A stretch of 64,000 bases of DNA from Litchfieldia stipae (GCF_014837155.1 NZ_JACYHA010000010.1:62001-126000); one strand, 5' to 3'; positions 17,478-26,998 are shown, counted from the stretch's first letter. Program-made: numbers and translations. The notes: generated from the letters alone by a model not told the origin.

Positions 17478-18425
17478 CTAATACTCCGAAGCCACCTTCT
17501 TATACCCCATCAACCTCTCATACTCTTCGATCGTAATCGTCAATATCGTTCCATGCTTAAAGCCATATGGAAACGTAAAAGATTGATCAGAACGCACAAA
17601 TTTCCCACTAGATAGATGGTCAGCAACGAACGGAACATACCCTTGTTCTTCTGCTGCACATCCATAAAAATCTAAGAATAAGCACCATTTACCATCCTCT
17701 AATTTCACAGCTGTTGGAGCTTCATATAACCCTTCTTGAAGGGACTCCATGCTCTGATCAAACTCATCAATCCTTTCAAATGGTCCAGTAATATTCTCAG
17801 ATTCCAACAGGATAATTCGAGCTGGATTCTTTTCACTTTTTACGAATAAATAGTACTTACCATCTTCCTCATACATCGCTGAATCTATGACTCCACTGTC
17901 ATCCTTCCGATATAGAACCTCTGCATTGGTGAAATCTTTAAAGTCCTTTGTGCGAGAATAGTAAATTCCCTTCTCTCCAAAATGGTTCGAACGATGGGAG
18001 GATGACCAGTGAATCACATAATCATCATTTTTCTTGTCATAGATGATATCTGGTGCCCACAAACAGCCGAAATCCTCATCACCTAACTTGATCATTCTCT
18101 GTTCAGACCAATGAATCAAGTCATCAGACTCCCACATCACCAAACATTTACTTCCGTTCCGACCAATTTCATCCCATGAATGCTGATACTTATTCAGCAT
18201 TCCATAGGACAAGCTCAAGTCTGTGGCTAAAATGACAAACTTACCTTCTTCTGTTCTAATAATGGTAAAATCTCGGACGCCTTTATCCCCATAATAGCTC
18301 CATAAGACTGGGTTCCCGTTATTGACCTCTTCCCACATGAAGCCGTCCTTACTAAGGCCGAAGTATACCTGTTCGCCGTCTGGAGTTCTTTTTTCCTTGA
18401 AATGAACGAATAAGTAAGCCTGCAT
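17478..18425 (-). CDS. Glycoside hydrolase family 43 protein
   Basis: This 315-residue cytoplasmic enzyme has no signal peptide. GH43 enzymes are five-bladed beta-propellers cleaving arabinose or xylose side chains. Blade-like repeats are visible: 'AYLFVHFKEKRTPDGEQVYF' start, 'ATDLSLSYG', 'CLWAPDIIYDKKNDDYVIHW' with the central Asp, 'YYSRTKDFKDFT', 'VIDSAMYEEDGKYYLF' and 'GLYEAPTAVKLEDGKW' containing the likely acid Glu. It is the intact relative of the broken gene at 21726-22402, with the same opening and the same 'HGTILTIT/LPIT...EY' ending, so the two are probably paralogues. It is the last gene of the cluster. Substrate (arabinan, arabinoxylan) is inferred from the GH127 neighbour. Confidence 0.85.
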   Translation of the reverse strand: MQAYLFVHFKEKRTPDGEQVYFGLSKDGFMWEEVNNGNPVLWSYYGDKGVRDFTIIRTEEGKFVILATDLSLSYGMLNKYQHSWDEIGRNGSKCLVMWESDDLIHWSEQRMIKLGDEDFGCLWAPDIIYDKKNDDYVIHWSSSHRSNHFGEKGIYYSRTKDFKDFTNAEVLYRKDDSGVIDSAMYEEDGKYYLFVKSEKNPARIILLESENITGPFERIDEFDQSMESLQEGLYEAPTAVKLEDGKWCLFLDFYGCAAEEQGYVPFVADHLSSGKFVRSDQSFTFPYGFKHGTILTITIEEYERLMGYKKVASEY

Positions 18426-18457
18426 GATTTAGATACCTCCACAATTTAGTAGCATCT

Positions 18458-19348
18458 TCATTTAGTTAAGCCATAATCCACATCAACCACCGGTTTCCCC
18501 GTTGAAAAATCAAATTTACTAATGCTCGTTTCTCGTAATAAAGAATGCTCAGGATCAATTAATCGATGGTACACCAAATACCATTCAGCCTTGTATTCCG
18601 TCATCGAAGCGTGCCCTGTCCCAAAATACTTCTCCGACTCGCTTGTCACGCGATTATTCTCAGGGCTCTCGTACGGCCCAAAGATCTGATCACTCGTTGC
18701 ATAGCAAATCTGATACCTAGGATCTCTCGTATCATAGTTACTCCACGTAAGAAAGTATTTCCCGTCTATTTTCTGCATGTGCGGTCCTTCATTTTATACC
18801 CCAATATCAAATACAGCCGGGTCCTTCCCACGGTTTTGATACAATTGTTTTGTTAGATTAATAGGCTCCTGCTTAAACGTAACCATGTCATCCTCTAATG
18901 GGACAATCCAACATTTCCCCTGTCCCCATAATAAATAAGGCTGATTGTCCTCATCAATGAACAAGTCTGCATCAATACTCTGGCAATCATATTCATCCTT
19001 CTTAATTAACGGACGACCAAGCATATCCTTAAATGGCCCTAGCGGTGAATCAGAAACAGCGACCCCAATTTGCGCTTCAGCACTAAAGTACATATAGTAT
19101 TTTCCGTTATATTTATTCACCCCTGGTGCCCATGCTCTTGAATTCGCCCACTCGACATCATTGAGGTCTAATGCCAAATAAGGCCCTTCCCAATGAATAA
19201 GATCCTTACTATGAAACACATGGAACTTTTCATATAACCAACCATCACTGTCCTTTGTTGGATACAGATAATATGTGTCTCCATCCTTCAACATAAATGG
19301 ATCTGCCCATTGCCCTTCAATCACTGGTCCTTGTTGATATGTAATCAT
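18458..19348 (-). pseudogene. Glycoside hydrolase family 43 protein, interrupted by an in-frame TAA stop
   Basis: The reading frame from ATG 19348 gives a GH43 N-terminus: 'GQWADPFMLKDGDTYYLYP' with the catalytic-base Asp, 'WAPGVNKYNGKYYMYFS', and 'SIDADLFIDEDNQPYLLWG' with the pKa-modulating Asp. It stops at TAA 18796-18794 after 'DPAVFDIGV'. The same frame continues directly with 'NEGPHMQKIDGKYFLTWS', which holds the conserved acid Glu, and then 'FGTGHASM' to 18458. One nonsense codon therefore separates two halves of a protein of about 296 residues. The upstream GH127 gene overlaps its start by four bases (ATGA), showing that it belonged to the operon. Confidence 0.85.
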
Positions 19349-21729
19349 CCCTCTAACTCCTCACTTTTTAAAAATGTAATGCCAAATACTCTCGGTGTTT
19401 CATCCTCAATCGCTTTAAACGTTAACTTCACACTTCCCTCACTCGATAAATGAGAGTGATTCAACTTGATTTTTTGAGGAAGAAACTCTCCTTCGGCTCC
19501 ATCACTCACAATGATTGTCTGTGTCTCTTGATCATTTAAGAGTAACTCCATCCTTTTCCCTGCATCTTTTTGGTGAACATCAATCTGCAGGTAAAAATCA
19601 TCATCTGTCTTCATTAATTGAAACTCGTAACTAAACCATCCATCTTTAAAGGCTTTTCGATAACGCCTTCCCCAAAATGCATCAACCCGCGAATTCTTGT
19701 ATTCTACTTTTTTCGCATGTTCACTATTATTGTCATCAAAATTATGCAATTCAGCTAAAACCAGCTCCTGCTCTCGCAACCATTCTTCCTTCTGCTTAAT
19801 CGCAGCTTGAGCTTCCATAGAATTCGCTTCCAATAGATTAAAATAAATTCCATATCGTTCCCCATGCATCTCATAATACGGACTAAAAACCATGTTTTCC
19901 TTCACATCTTTTATTTGAAACGCAACCAGCTTATCCTCACGTTCAATTGGCTCCATATGGTCATGTAAATGATCTCGCCAATCAACGCTTGTCGTCATTA
20001 ATGTATCTGGTAATAAGCGATCCTTCGTCCCTACTCGAACCAGAATGCCGTTTGGATTGTCGGCTTTCACATTCTTGGTTCCTAGCCCACCTGCCAATAC
20101 ATATGGACCATATTCAAATGCTACATAATTAGGATGATCTTTGGTCGTTACGAGCTTCAATGACGGCTTGAACTTAATAACAACGGTTTCATTTTTTCCA
20201 AGAGCCTGATTAAGATAAGCAAATCCGTCCTTCCATTCATAATCTGCCGGCACACCATTACACAGCACTTCAAATCCATCCGTCCAAGTCGGTATCCTTA
20301 AGCCTAGATAAAGCCGTTTACTAGGCTCATCACTTAGTGTAAAGGTGACAACACTATTTCTACGATCAGCCTCTTGAACAAGGTGAACTTGTTGATCAGG
20401 TAGACTTACTTCATTTGAAAAGTAAAGATTCACAAACACACGATCATTCTCTTGAAAATAATACGTATCTGCAAGCTTTGCAAAGCTTTCAATCCCCGTA
20501 CCTGTACAACACCAAAATTCATCATAAGGACGGTTATAGACTTTGTTGTACCCCGCTCCCATTGGTTGAAAGTACATCATCATCCCATTTTCAGGATTTT
20601 GCGAAGCGAGAATCGCATTAATATATGTTCGTTCATAGTACGCCAAATATTTAGGGTCTTTCGTGAGAACATATAGATTGTGCGTTAACTTCAGCATATT
20701 ATGAGTATTACACGTTTCACATGTACAATCCCCATTTCGAATTTCCGCATCATAGTACAGCGAACCTGGTTCATGGAAATGCTCACTTTGACTATTTCCA
20801 CCTGTGCAATACGTATGCTCATTAATGACCATCTCCCAGAAATTCTTTGCCGCCTCGAAGTAGATTGATAGTCTTTCTCTTTCTTCAACCGAAAGGAATG
20901 ATTGCAGTTTACTGTCTTGAAAGACTTGATACTTCTTTGATGCACCAATTAATTTAGGAATCGTCGTGTTGGCATGCTTTCCTGGTAAAATATTTTCATT
21001 GTTCACTAGTCGATTAAATAGCTCATCCTCATCAAAGTAGGTAGCCGCCACCATATGCTCCTTCTTTTTCGTCCATTCAAATAAGTGATAGAGCGCATCA
21101 TTCATGCCACCATACTCGATTTGCAACATTCTTTTCTTATCCGCTAAGCGCATCATCCGCTGATAAATATAATCTCCAAACTGACTAGCAACCACTAATG
21201 CCAGTTCACTCGTCTCTTCATCCATCCCTTTTAGCGACTTATGAACATCTAAGAGCCCCGCTAGAATTTTGTGCAAATTATACCATGGGACAAGGACATT
21301 CTCCTTCTCTTCAGGTGAAATGACCTTTCCTTCAACCTCATCAAGCGCTGACTCCCGAAACGCCGAAATATACCCAGCACTCTCTGGATGGTTTGAAGCA
21401 TAATTTTCCTGTGCCATTGACAACCCAGCAACTGCCACCTGCATTTCTACTAATAGTTGCTTTTTAAAGTTGCTTGATTTCTCAGATTGATAGGATAAAG
21501 CGAGCGCTGACATATAATGTCCAAAGAAATGGCCTCGAAAATTAATCGCATCACTTCGTTCCCAGCCTTGATATCCCTCGCTTGTTAATGGTTGCAGCCC
21601 TGCAACCTTATAGACTTCAAATAAGAACTTCTCAGATTTCAAGCTTAGTAAATACTGCACAAGAAGATCCTGAGCCCTTTTTACATATGAATCTGTGATT
21701 GTTATATGATTTGTTTGAATTGATTTCAT
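19345..21729 (-). CDS. Glycoside hydrolase family 127 beta-L-arabinofuranosidase
   Basis: This 794-residue cytoplasmic enzyme of the DUF1680/GH127 family releases L-arabinofuranose from short arabino-oligosaccharides. The family motifs 'WYNLHKILAGLLDVH' and 'GGMNDALYHLFEWTK' are present. So are the metal/catalytic cluster 'CTCETCNTHNMLKLT' (about residues 330-345) and 'FWCCTGTGIESFAKLADTYY' near residue 405, whose paired Cys includes the nucleophile in characterised members. The N-terminal part is an alpha/alpha barrel, followed by beta-sandwich domains. The ATG at 21729 overlaps the end of the preceding GH43 gene by four bases, and its own TGA overlaps the next start in the same way. It appears intact. 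No sugar importer is present in the cluster. Confidence 0.9.
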   Translation of the reverse strand: MKSIQTNHITITDSYVKRAQDLLVQYLLSLKSEKFLFEVYKVAGLQPLTSEGYQGWERSDAINFRGHFFGHYMSALALSYQSEKSSNFKKQLLVEMQVAVAGLSMAQENYASNHPESAGYISAFRESALDEVEGKVISPEEKENVLVPWYNLHKILAGLLDVHKSLKGMDEETSELALVVASQFGDYIYQRMMRLADKKRMLQIEYGGMNDALYHLFEWTKKKEHMVAATYFDEDELFNRLVNNENILPGKHANTTIPKLIGASKKYQVFQDSKLQSFLSVEERERLSIYFEAAKNFWEMVINEHTYCTGGNSQSEHFHEPGSLYYDAEIRNGDCTCETCNTHNMLKLTHNLYVLTKDPKYLAYYERTYINAILASQNPENGMMMYFQPMGAGYNKVYNRPYDEFWCCTGTGIESFAKLADTYYFQENDRVFVNLYFSNEVSLPDQQVHLVQEADRRNSVVTFTLSDEPSKRLYLGLRIPTWTDGFEVLCNGVPADYEWKDGFAYLNQALGKNETVVIKFKPSLKLVTTKDHPNYVAFEYGPYVLAGGLGTKNVKADNPNGILVRVGTKDRLLPDTLMTTSVDWRDHLHDHMEPIEREDKLVAFQIKDVKENMVFSPYYEMHGERYGIYFNLLEANSMEAQAAIKQKEEWLREQELVLAELHNFDDNNSEHAKKVEYKNSRVDAFWGRRYRKAFKDGWFSYEFQLMKTDDDFYLQIDVHQKDAGKRMELLLNDQETQTIIVSDGAEGEFLPQKIKLNHSHLSSEGSVKLTFKAIEDETPRVFGITFLKSEELEG

Positions 21730-22402
21730 CTAAATCCGCCTTTCAAACGATTCTCTATAAACTCATTTCCCCATTTTGCTAAGATGGAATCGTATTCACT
21801 TTTAGTAATAGGCAAAATCGTCCCGTGACGTTTTTTCAACTGACCAAATGAGTAATCCTCTTTCGTCGGCTTCGACCAACAAGCCCCTGTTGTATCACTA
21901 ATATCAGTCGTAATAATCGGCAAATATCCACCACTCGTCGCGTATTGGTCGACAAGCAGCCCCCATTTCTCTTCACCGTTAAACTTGAAAAACTGAGGCC
22001 CTTCCACATCTTTACCAGTCAGTTCAAGTCCTAGGGATTGAAGAGTAGAAATAACCTTCCATTCTCCCATCAAACGGTCACTGGACTCAATCGTTATTTG
22101 CCCATCACCAGAAGCGCGATAATCGCCTCAGCATTACTCCACCCACCTCTGTGATAGATGCTAAGATCAGTTGCTAGCATATAAAAACGCTCTCCATCCT
22201 TACTACGAAACAAATACGGATCACGAACCCCACACTCACCAACGGTAGAATACAAGACTGGACGTTCATTATTTAGATCAGTCCAATGAAATCCATCTCG
22301 GCTCAACGCAAAATAAATCTGCTCCCCATCCTCCTTCTCCCCAATAAAATGGGCAAATAAATAACCATAGAAAGAATCTTCAACCTTCTGTTTATTCATC
22401 AT
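21726..22402 (-). pseudogene. Glycoside hydrolase family 43 protein with internal deletion and frameshift
   Basis: The 5' ORF (22402-22094) encodes the start of a GH43 protein closely resembling the gene at 17478: 'GYLFAHFIGEKEDGEQIYFA', 'CGVRDPYLFRSKDG', 'LATDLSIYHRGGWSNAEA'. The frame is then lost. Another frame continues from about 22115 to 21726 with the C-terminal part: 'DYRASGDGQITIES', 'DVEGPQFFKFNGEEKWGLLV', 'HGTILPITKSEYD'. Compared with the intact paralogue, about 90-100 residues are missing, including the central catalytic Asp. The lesion is thus a deletion with frameshift near 22113. GGAGG sits next to ATG ATG at the start. It was the first gene of the cluster. Confidence 0.85.
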
Positions 22403-22518
22403 AACCTCCAGAATATTTTTATGTGTTTGTTATTTGTAAACGGCTTCATTTAATTTTAAAGGCGTTTTCTCAAATTTTGTTATTTTTAGATACAAATTTA
22501 ATTAAAAATGAGATATCA

Positions 22519-22603
22519 GCGGGCTGAATACACTCAAGACTCCCGCGGGATGCGTGGCCAAAGTGAGACCCCGCAGGACGCAGAGTGTATTCAGCCTGCG
22601 GGC
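22519..22603. repeat. Palindromic repeat core (same family as the MITE core at 15681)
   Basis: GGCTGAATACACTC at the left pairs with GAGTGTATTCAGCC at the right. The inner CCCGCGGGA and CCCCGCAGGACGC segments match the core at 15681-15798. The outer GGCTGTTTTC arms are absent. Confidence 0.7.
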
Positions 22604-22804
22604 TTTACAAGCAAGAATTTATACAAAAACAGATATTTCAAATGTTTATGCCTTATTTCGATAGTAACATATTTTCGAAGCGATAAAGCTCTTTTAGCTA
22701 ACACCTTTTGTAAAATTTTTATATTTAAAAAGGTAATTTCAACAATATATAGAATTTTTAAAATACATATAACTTTAATGAAATGTCAAAAGGAGATGAC
22801 CACA

Positions 22805-23704
22805 ATGGCAACGACCAATTTACTGGATGAAATCGAAGCATTAGAAAAGGAAATTCACGAGAAGAAAATCAAATTAATGGAGATGAGGAAATCGGTACCT
22901 CGCCATGAGGTGACCAATTATTCATTCATAGATTCAATGGGACGCGAAGTACACTTGCTAGATTTATTCGGTGATAAGAATGAATTAATCGTCATTCAAA
23001 ACATGGGGAAATCTTGCCCTTATTGCACCATGTGGGCTGATGGCTTTAATGGCGTATACCATCATATCATTGAAAAAGCAGCCTTTGTTGTCGCCACTCC
23101 TGACTCACCTGAAATCCAAGATGCCTTTGCTGCCGAACGTCAATGGCAATTCCCAATGGTCTCAACGGAAGGCACGACCTTCAAAGAAGACTTTGGCTTT
23201 GTAAAAGAAGGCTATCAATATCCAGGCGTCTCTACCTTCCAAAAAGATGAGGAAGATAATATCTATCATGTAGCAAACGCACCATTCGGACCTGGAGATG
23301 AATTCTGCTCCGTCTGGTACTTATTTGACCTACTTCCATCAGGACAAAAAGGCTACCATCCAAAAAGAAAAATCAACAAACACTCAGACTTCGATTTAAC
23401 AAACAACATTGCGATTCAAGTCAATAACCACGAAGAAGCTGTTGAGTTCTATACAAACATCCTAGGCATGGAAAAGGTCTTCACCAATCATATAGAAACA
23501 AAGCTATCTATTGGTGGGAAAAACTTCTACGTCGAACAGAGTCACGATAACAAAATCTTTTTCGAACTAGCCGTTCAGGACTTTGCCGCTTCAAAAGAGC
23601 TGCTATTATCCAATGGCTGCAAAGTAACAACAGAACACAGTGAAAAAAGTGTCATGATGTCCGATCCATTTGGGTTGCATTTTCATCTTTTCCAAAGTGC
23701 TTAA
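22805..23704 (+). CDS. DUF899 thioredoxin-like / VOC glyoxalase-like fusion protein
   Basis: This 299-residue soluble protein has two parts. Residues 1-195 are a DUF899 thioredoxin-fold domain: a coiled N-terminal helix, 'YSFIDSMGREVHLLDLFG', a CPYC active-site motif at 71-74, and 'GVSTFQKDEEDNIYHV'. Residues 200-299 are a VOC/glyoxalase-like module ('IAIQVNNHEEAVEFYTNILG' and 'MSDPFGLHFHLFQ'). The substrate is unknown. The start is ATG 22805 with AAAGGAGATG nine bases upstream. An in-frame ATG at 22796 is too close to that site, and the open frame reaching back to 22508 only crosses the palindromic repeat. Stand-alone forms of both domains are common; the combination is less so. Confidence 0.8.
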   Translation: MATTNLLDEIEALEKEIHEKKIKLMEMRKSVPRHEVTNYSFIDSMGREVHLLDLFGDKNELIVIQNMGKSCPYCTMWADGFNGVYHHIIEKAAFVVATPDSPEIQDAFAAERQWQFPMVSTEGTTFKEDFGFVKEGYQYPGVSTFQKDEEDNIYHVANAPFGPGDEFCSVWYLFDLLPSGQKGYHPKRKINKHSDFDLTNNIAIQVNNHEEAVEFYTNILGMEKVFTNHIETKLSIGGKNFYVEQSHDNKIFFELAVQDFAASKELLLSNGCKVTTEHSEKSVMMSDPFGLHFHLFQSA

Positions 23705-23847
23705 TACATAAAGGGAATGAAGGTAGCTGCTGCTTCTATTGTTTTGTTGGCATAACTACCTTCTCCTATTCATTCGCTAAGCTTTATCCTTTTGTTCTAA
23801 AAAGGCTGGCTTTCGTTCGTGCGGAAACTTATTAAACAATCCATTTC

Positions 23848-24168
23848 TTATCCATACTTCAGTGAGTTATCCTCATATATTATTTTACCTTCTTTATCAA
23901 TATGAGCTTTTAAATTTTCATTAGTGATTGCTTCATAGTGTATAAAATCAAAGAAATACGGCAAAGGATATTCCTCGTTTAGTAGATCAGATAACCTATA
24001 TATAGTCTCTGATGTAACACTCTTTCCTTTTATTGCAAGATCTATATCCGATCCTATTTTGTAATTTCCCATTGCTCTACTTCCAAAAATAATACCACAT
24101 TCAATTTCGTCAAATTTCTGTAGAGCCATATTTATATACTGTAAGTCACTCCTAATTAGTCCAAACAT
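23848..24168 (-). CDS. MNT-type minimal nucleotidyltransferase (HEPN partner)
   Basis: This 106-residue protein has the nucleotidyltransferase signature GSRAMGNYKIGSDIDLAI at residues 29-46, with the two metal-binding Asp (41 and 43) in SDIDLA. MNT proteins paired with HEPN proteins act as antitoxins, in studied cases by transferring AMP to a Tyr of the HEPN toxin. The gene follows the HEPN gene after one base, so the pair is co-transcribed and coupled. The antitoxin role is family knowledge. Whether this pair is active is not shown by the sequence. Confidence 0.85.
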   Translation of the reverse strand: MFGLIRSDLQYINMALQKFDEIECGIIFGSRAMGNYKIGSDIDLAIKGKSVTSETIYRLSDLLNEEYPLPYFFDFIHYEAITNENLKAHIDKEGKIIYEDNSLKYG

Positions 24169-24169
24169 A

Positions 24170-24571
24170 TTATATTTCCTTTAATAATTTTTCATATAAA
24201 TTTTTAAGTAAAGGTAGAAATTGTTCTTGTATTTCTTTCACTAACTTTTCTGCCAGTTCTTGATTATAAGTATGGCTTGTTAGATTTCGTTTAGTTAGCG
24301 CATCCATCCACAGGTGTCCTTCTTCAATTAACTCCACCTGAAAAGCTTGTTTTATGGACTCTCTAGGACTTTTTGACAGATAGCCCTCTGACTCTAAATA
24401 ATCCTTAAGTACTTTCCAGGCTAATTCAAAGGTGGTCTCAAAGAATTGGATAATACCAGCTTTTTCAAGTTCATTGGATAAAGGGCCATTCGAGTATTTC
24501 TCTAGGAGCTTGAAAGACTTTTCAAAGTTCTCAAATCTTTGTTTCCAACGAATATCTTTCATTTCATCCAT
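24170..24571 (-). CDS. HEPN domain protein (HI0074/nucleotidyltransferase substrate-binding type)
   Basis: This 133-residue all-helical protein carries the HEPN RX4H motif as RNLTSH at residues 95-100, followed by TY, the usual AMP-acceptor position in HEPN-MNT pairs. 'GIIQFFETTFELAWKVLKDYL' and 'SPRESIKQAF' are typical of the family. The start is ATG 24571 with AGGAGTG six bases upstream; the longer frame to 24637 has no ribosome binding site. With the MNT gene it forms a toxin-antitoxin-like unit: the HEPN protein as RNase toxin, the MNT as neutralising enzyme. Confidence 0.85.
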   Translation of the reverse strand: MDEMKDIRWKQRFENFEKSFKLLEKYSNGPLSNELEKAGIIQFFETTFELAWKVLKDYLESEGYLSKSPRESIKQAFQVELIEEGHLWMDALTKRNLTSHTYNQELAEKLVKEIQEQFLPLLKNLYEKLLKEI

Positions 24572-24776
24572 ATCTTCACTCCTAATAAATTTTGTACTTG
24601 CAATGTCTGAACCTCTTACACTCCTATTATACATCAATCAATCATTCATACGAAACGGTACAGAAGCTACTACGATTCACTTTCCTACTCCTTCTAAGTT
24701 AAAAATAATAGATTTAATCACTAAAATTCGATAATATGAATATTGAGATAATTTTAACAAAGGAAGGAGATTTACC

Positions 24777-26483
24777 ATGACACAAGAATTAGGTCATAGT
24801 TATTATAAAGAATTAATCGATTTACAAGATGTAGACGCGGTAGAATCTCAAATTAAGAGTTTACTTGATGTTCAGATTGAATCCGTTTCAGACCTGGAAA
24901 AATGGTTAGAAGATCAAAAGAATTTAATGATGAAAATCACGGAGGCGATGACTGGACACCAAGTTGACTTCTACCGTAATACAGAAGATGCCCAAATCAA
25001 GTCGACATATCTTCACGATCAACAGGTCATCCAACCATTATTAATGAAATATGAAGCAAAGCTGAATGAGAAATGCTTTGAGTCTCCTTATTTATCTCAA
25101 TTAGATGAAAAACGTTACGGCTTAATGCGACGTGTACTCGAGTCTAAAGTGAAATTGTTCAGAGAAGAAAACATCCCGTTAATGGTAAAAGAACAAGAAC
25201 TCAATACCAAATATAGTGAAATTATGGGCGGGGCAACCATTGAATGGGATGGAGAGGAAAAGCCTTTACCATTTATCATATCCCAACTCGATCATTTAGA
25301 TCGCTCCGTGCGAGAAAAAGCTTATTACGCGATGATGTCAGCACATCGTCAAATTAAGCCTGATATGGATGCAATCATGGATGAGCTTGTACAACTACGC
25401 CATCAAATGGCTTTGAATGCAGGGTTTGAAAATTATCGTGATTATATGTTTGTCGTCAAAAATCGTGAGTATACTGTCCAAGATTGCTATGACTTTCATG
25501 AAAATGTAGAGAAACATATCATCCCGGCTTGGAATCGACTTGCAGAAGTATTTAAATCTAAGCTTGGAGTAGATACATATCGCCCTTGGGATAACACAGC
25601 TAAATTGATGAAAAAGCCACCATATCAAGAAGTGGCGGATCTTATGGATGGCGTCTCTGATATGTTAGGTAAGACTGATCCATACTTTGCAGAACGTTTC
25701 GATTACATGAGAGAGAATGGGTTACTTGATTTAGGTGATCGAAAAGGAAAAAGTCCAGGTGGTTTCTGTATCTCCCTACCTGTTTCAGGAGAGACCTTTG
25801 TATTTGCGAACTTTAGTCCATCCTTCTTCTCTCTAATCGCATTAATTCATGAAATGGGACATGCAGTAAATGGGTATCTCGAGTTTTCCGAGCACGGTCC
25901 TATTGAAGATTACCAACACCGAATGGAAGTTGCAGAACTGTATTCTCATGGGATGGAATTGCTTTTATTAGATAAGCTAGATCGTTTTTATCCAGATGAG
26001 GAAGATTTTAAGAGCGCACAGCGTGAAGAGCTTAGACGCGCATTCACCATGCTATACGGTCCATTATCAGGAGATCTCTTCCAGCATTGGATGTATACAA
26101 ATCCTAACCACACGGCAAAAGAGCGTGATGAGAAATACTTTGAAATCTCAAAGCGTTATGGCTTAAACCCTGTTGATACTTCTGGACTTGAGGAGGAAAT
26201 TGGAATGAGCTGGGCTGGCACCCTTCATTATTTCCAAGTTCCATTCTATAATATTGAATACTCCATCTCGATGCTTGGTGCGCTTCAATTACTTGAGAAC
26301 TATCAGAAAGACCCAGAGCAAGCAGTCGAATCCTTTAAAAAAGGAGCAAGTGCCGACTATAACCAATCCATCGCAGATATTTATGAAGAAACTGGAGTCA
26401 GCTTCGATTTCTCAGAACCAGCCGTCAAGCGCATGGGTGAATTCCTAGAAAAAGTCATCGGCCACATTGGGGACGGTTCTTAA
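24777..26483 (+). CDS. M3 family oligoendopeptidase (PepF-like)
   Basis: This 568-residue cytoplasmic zinc metallopeptidase hydrolyses short peptides. The zinc motif HEMGH lies at about residue 358, with the third ligand Glu in 'HRMEVAELYSHGMELLLL' about 25 residues later. 'YYAMMSAHRQIKPDMDAIMD' and 'GPLSGDLFQHWMY' are family-like. The start ATG 24777 has GGAAGGAG well placed. The last residues (HIGDGS) and the stop are supplied by the GGGGACGGTTCTTAA repeat that begins at 26469, so the natural C-terminus was probably a few residues different. It is a single-gene unit with a strong terminator. Confidence 0.88.
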   Translation: MTQELGHSYYKELIDLQDVDAVESQIKSLLDVQIESVSDLEKWLEDQKNLMMKITEAMTGHQVDFYRNTEDAQIKSTYLHDQQVIQPLLMKYEAKLNEKCFESPYLSQLDEKRYGLMRRVLESKVKLFREENIPLMVKEQELNTKYSEIMGGATIEWDGEEKPLPFIISQLDHLDRSVREKAYYAMMSAHRQIKPDMDAIMDELVQLRHQMALNAGFENYRDYMFVVKNREYTVQDCYDFHENVEKHIIPAWNRLAEVFKSKLGVDTYRPWDNTAKLMKKPPYQEVADLMDGVSDMLGKTDPYFAERFDYMRENGLLDLGDRKGKSPGGFCISLPVSGETFVFANFSPSFFSLIALIHEMGHAVNGYLEFSEHGPIEDYQHRMEVAELYSHGMELLLLDKLDRFYPDEEDFKSAQREELRRAFTMLYGPLSGDLFQHWMYTNPNHTAKERDEKYFEISKRYGLNPVDTSGLEEEIGMSWAGTLHYFQVPFYNIEYSISMLGALQLLENYQKDPEQAVESFKKGASADYNQSIADIYEETGVSFDFSEPAVKRMGEFLEKVIGHIGDGS

Positions 26484-26510
26484 TTTGCCTATTTAGAAAT
26501 TTTGCATGCA
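26469..26510. repeat. GGGGACGGTTCTTAATTTGCC repeat, copy at the M3 peptidase gene end
   Basis: TGGGGACGGTTCTTAATTTG and the following roughly 20 bases match 30936-30982 with few changes. In both places a terminator hairpin with GCACAACTAG arms follows directly. The repeat provides the stop codon of the peptidase gene. Confidence 0.75.
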
Positions 26511-26546
26511 AAAAGGCACAACTAGTTGTGCCTTTTGTTTTCTTAA
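26511..26546 (+). terminator. Rho-independent terminator of the M3 peptidase gene
   Basis: AAAAGGCACAACT and AGTTGTGCCTTTT form a perfect stem, followed by a T-rich tail. It also faces the convergent DUF3219 gene. Confidence 0.85.
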
Positions 26547-26827
26547 TTCTTCACTTCAAGTAACGTTAATGAGTAGTCTCCTACTTGCCCTTTTTCATAT
26601 AAATTCGTCATTGAAGTAGAATATTCCCTAATCGTTCCCCTAAACGATAAATCTCTCTCAGGCACTTTCACATCGAATGTCCCTTGATACAGTAACGTCG
26701 CAATATCATGATACTCCTCACTTGTGACTTCAAAACCAACAGATATTTCATAGGAATTATTTACTTTTCTTTCTTCAAAACGTTTCACTTTAATCAAAGT
26801 ATGATTTAATATTATTTCTTTTACCAT
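26543..26827 (-). CDS. ykvR: DUF3219 family protein (YkvR-like)
   Basis: This 94-residue soluble beta-rich protein resembles B. subtilis YkvR (DUF3219): 'INSYEISVGFEVTSEEYHDI'-like central strands and a C-terminal 'DYSLTLLEVKN'. Structures are known for the family but no clear function. ATG 26827 is the start. The gene converges on the M3 peptidase gene and shares its terminator. No other genes are linked. Confidence 0.7.
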   Translation of the reverse strand: MVKEIILNHTLIKVKRFEERKVNNSYEISVGFEVTSEEYHDIATLLYQGTFDVKVPERDLSFRGTIREYSTSMTNLYEKGQVGDYSLTLLEVKN

Positions 26828-26998
26828 CGAATCGTCTCCATTTATTTCATTTATTTAAGGCTATTCTCTAACTGGTTATTGTTTATTGTTGATTTAACTG
26901 ACTAAAGAATACAGTGCGTTTAAGTGTAACGTCTGTCCATCAACCTATCATTACGCTTATACAGTACCAGCGTTTACCTTATAAATCAAATACGAAAA

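Noticed and set aside
22508-22804. N-terminal extension of the DUF899-VOC protein to 398 residues
   Set aside because: The added part translates a palindromic repeat and AT-rich leader; a good ribosome binding site precedes ATG 22805.
23721-23790. Possible terminator GAATGAAGGTAG/CTACCTTCTCCTATTCATTC after the DUF899-VOC gene
   Set aside because: The stem is interrupted and no T run follows; too weak to annotate as a terminator.
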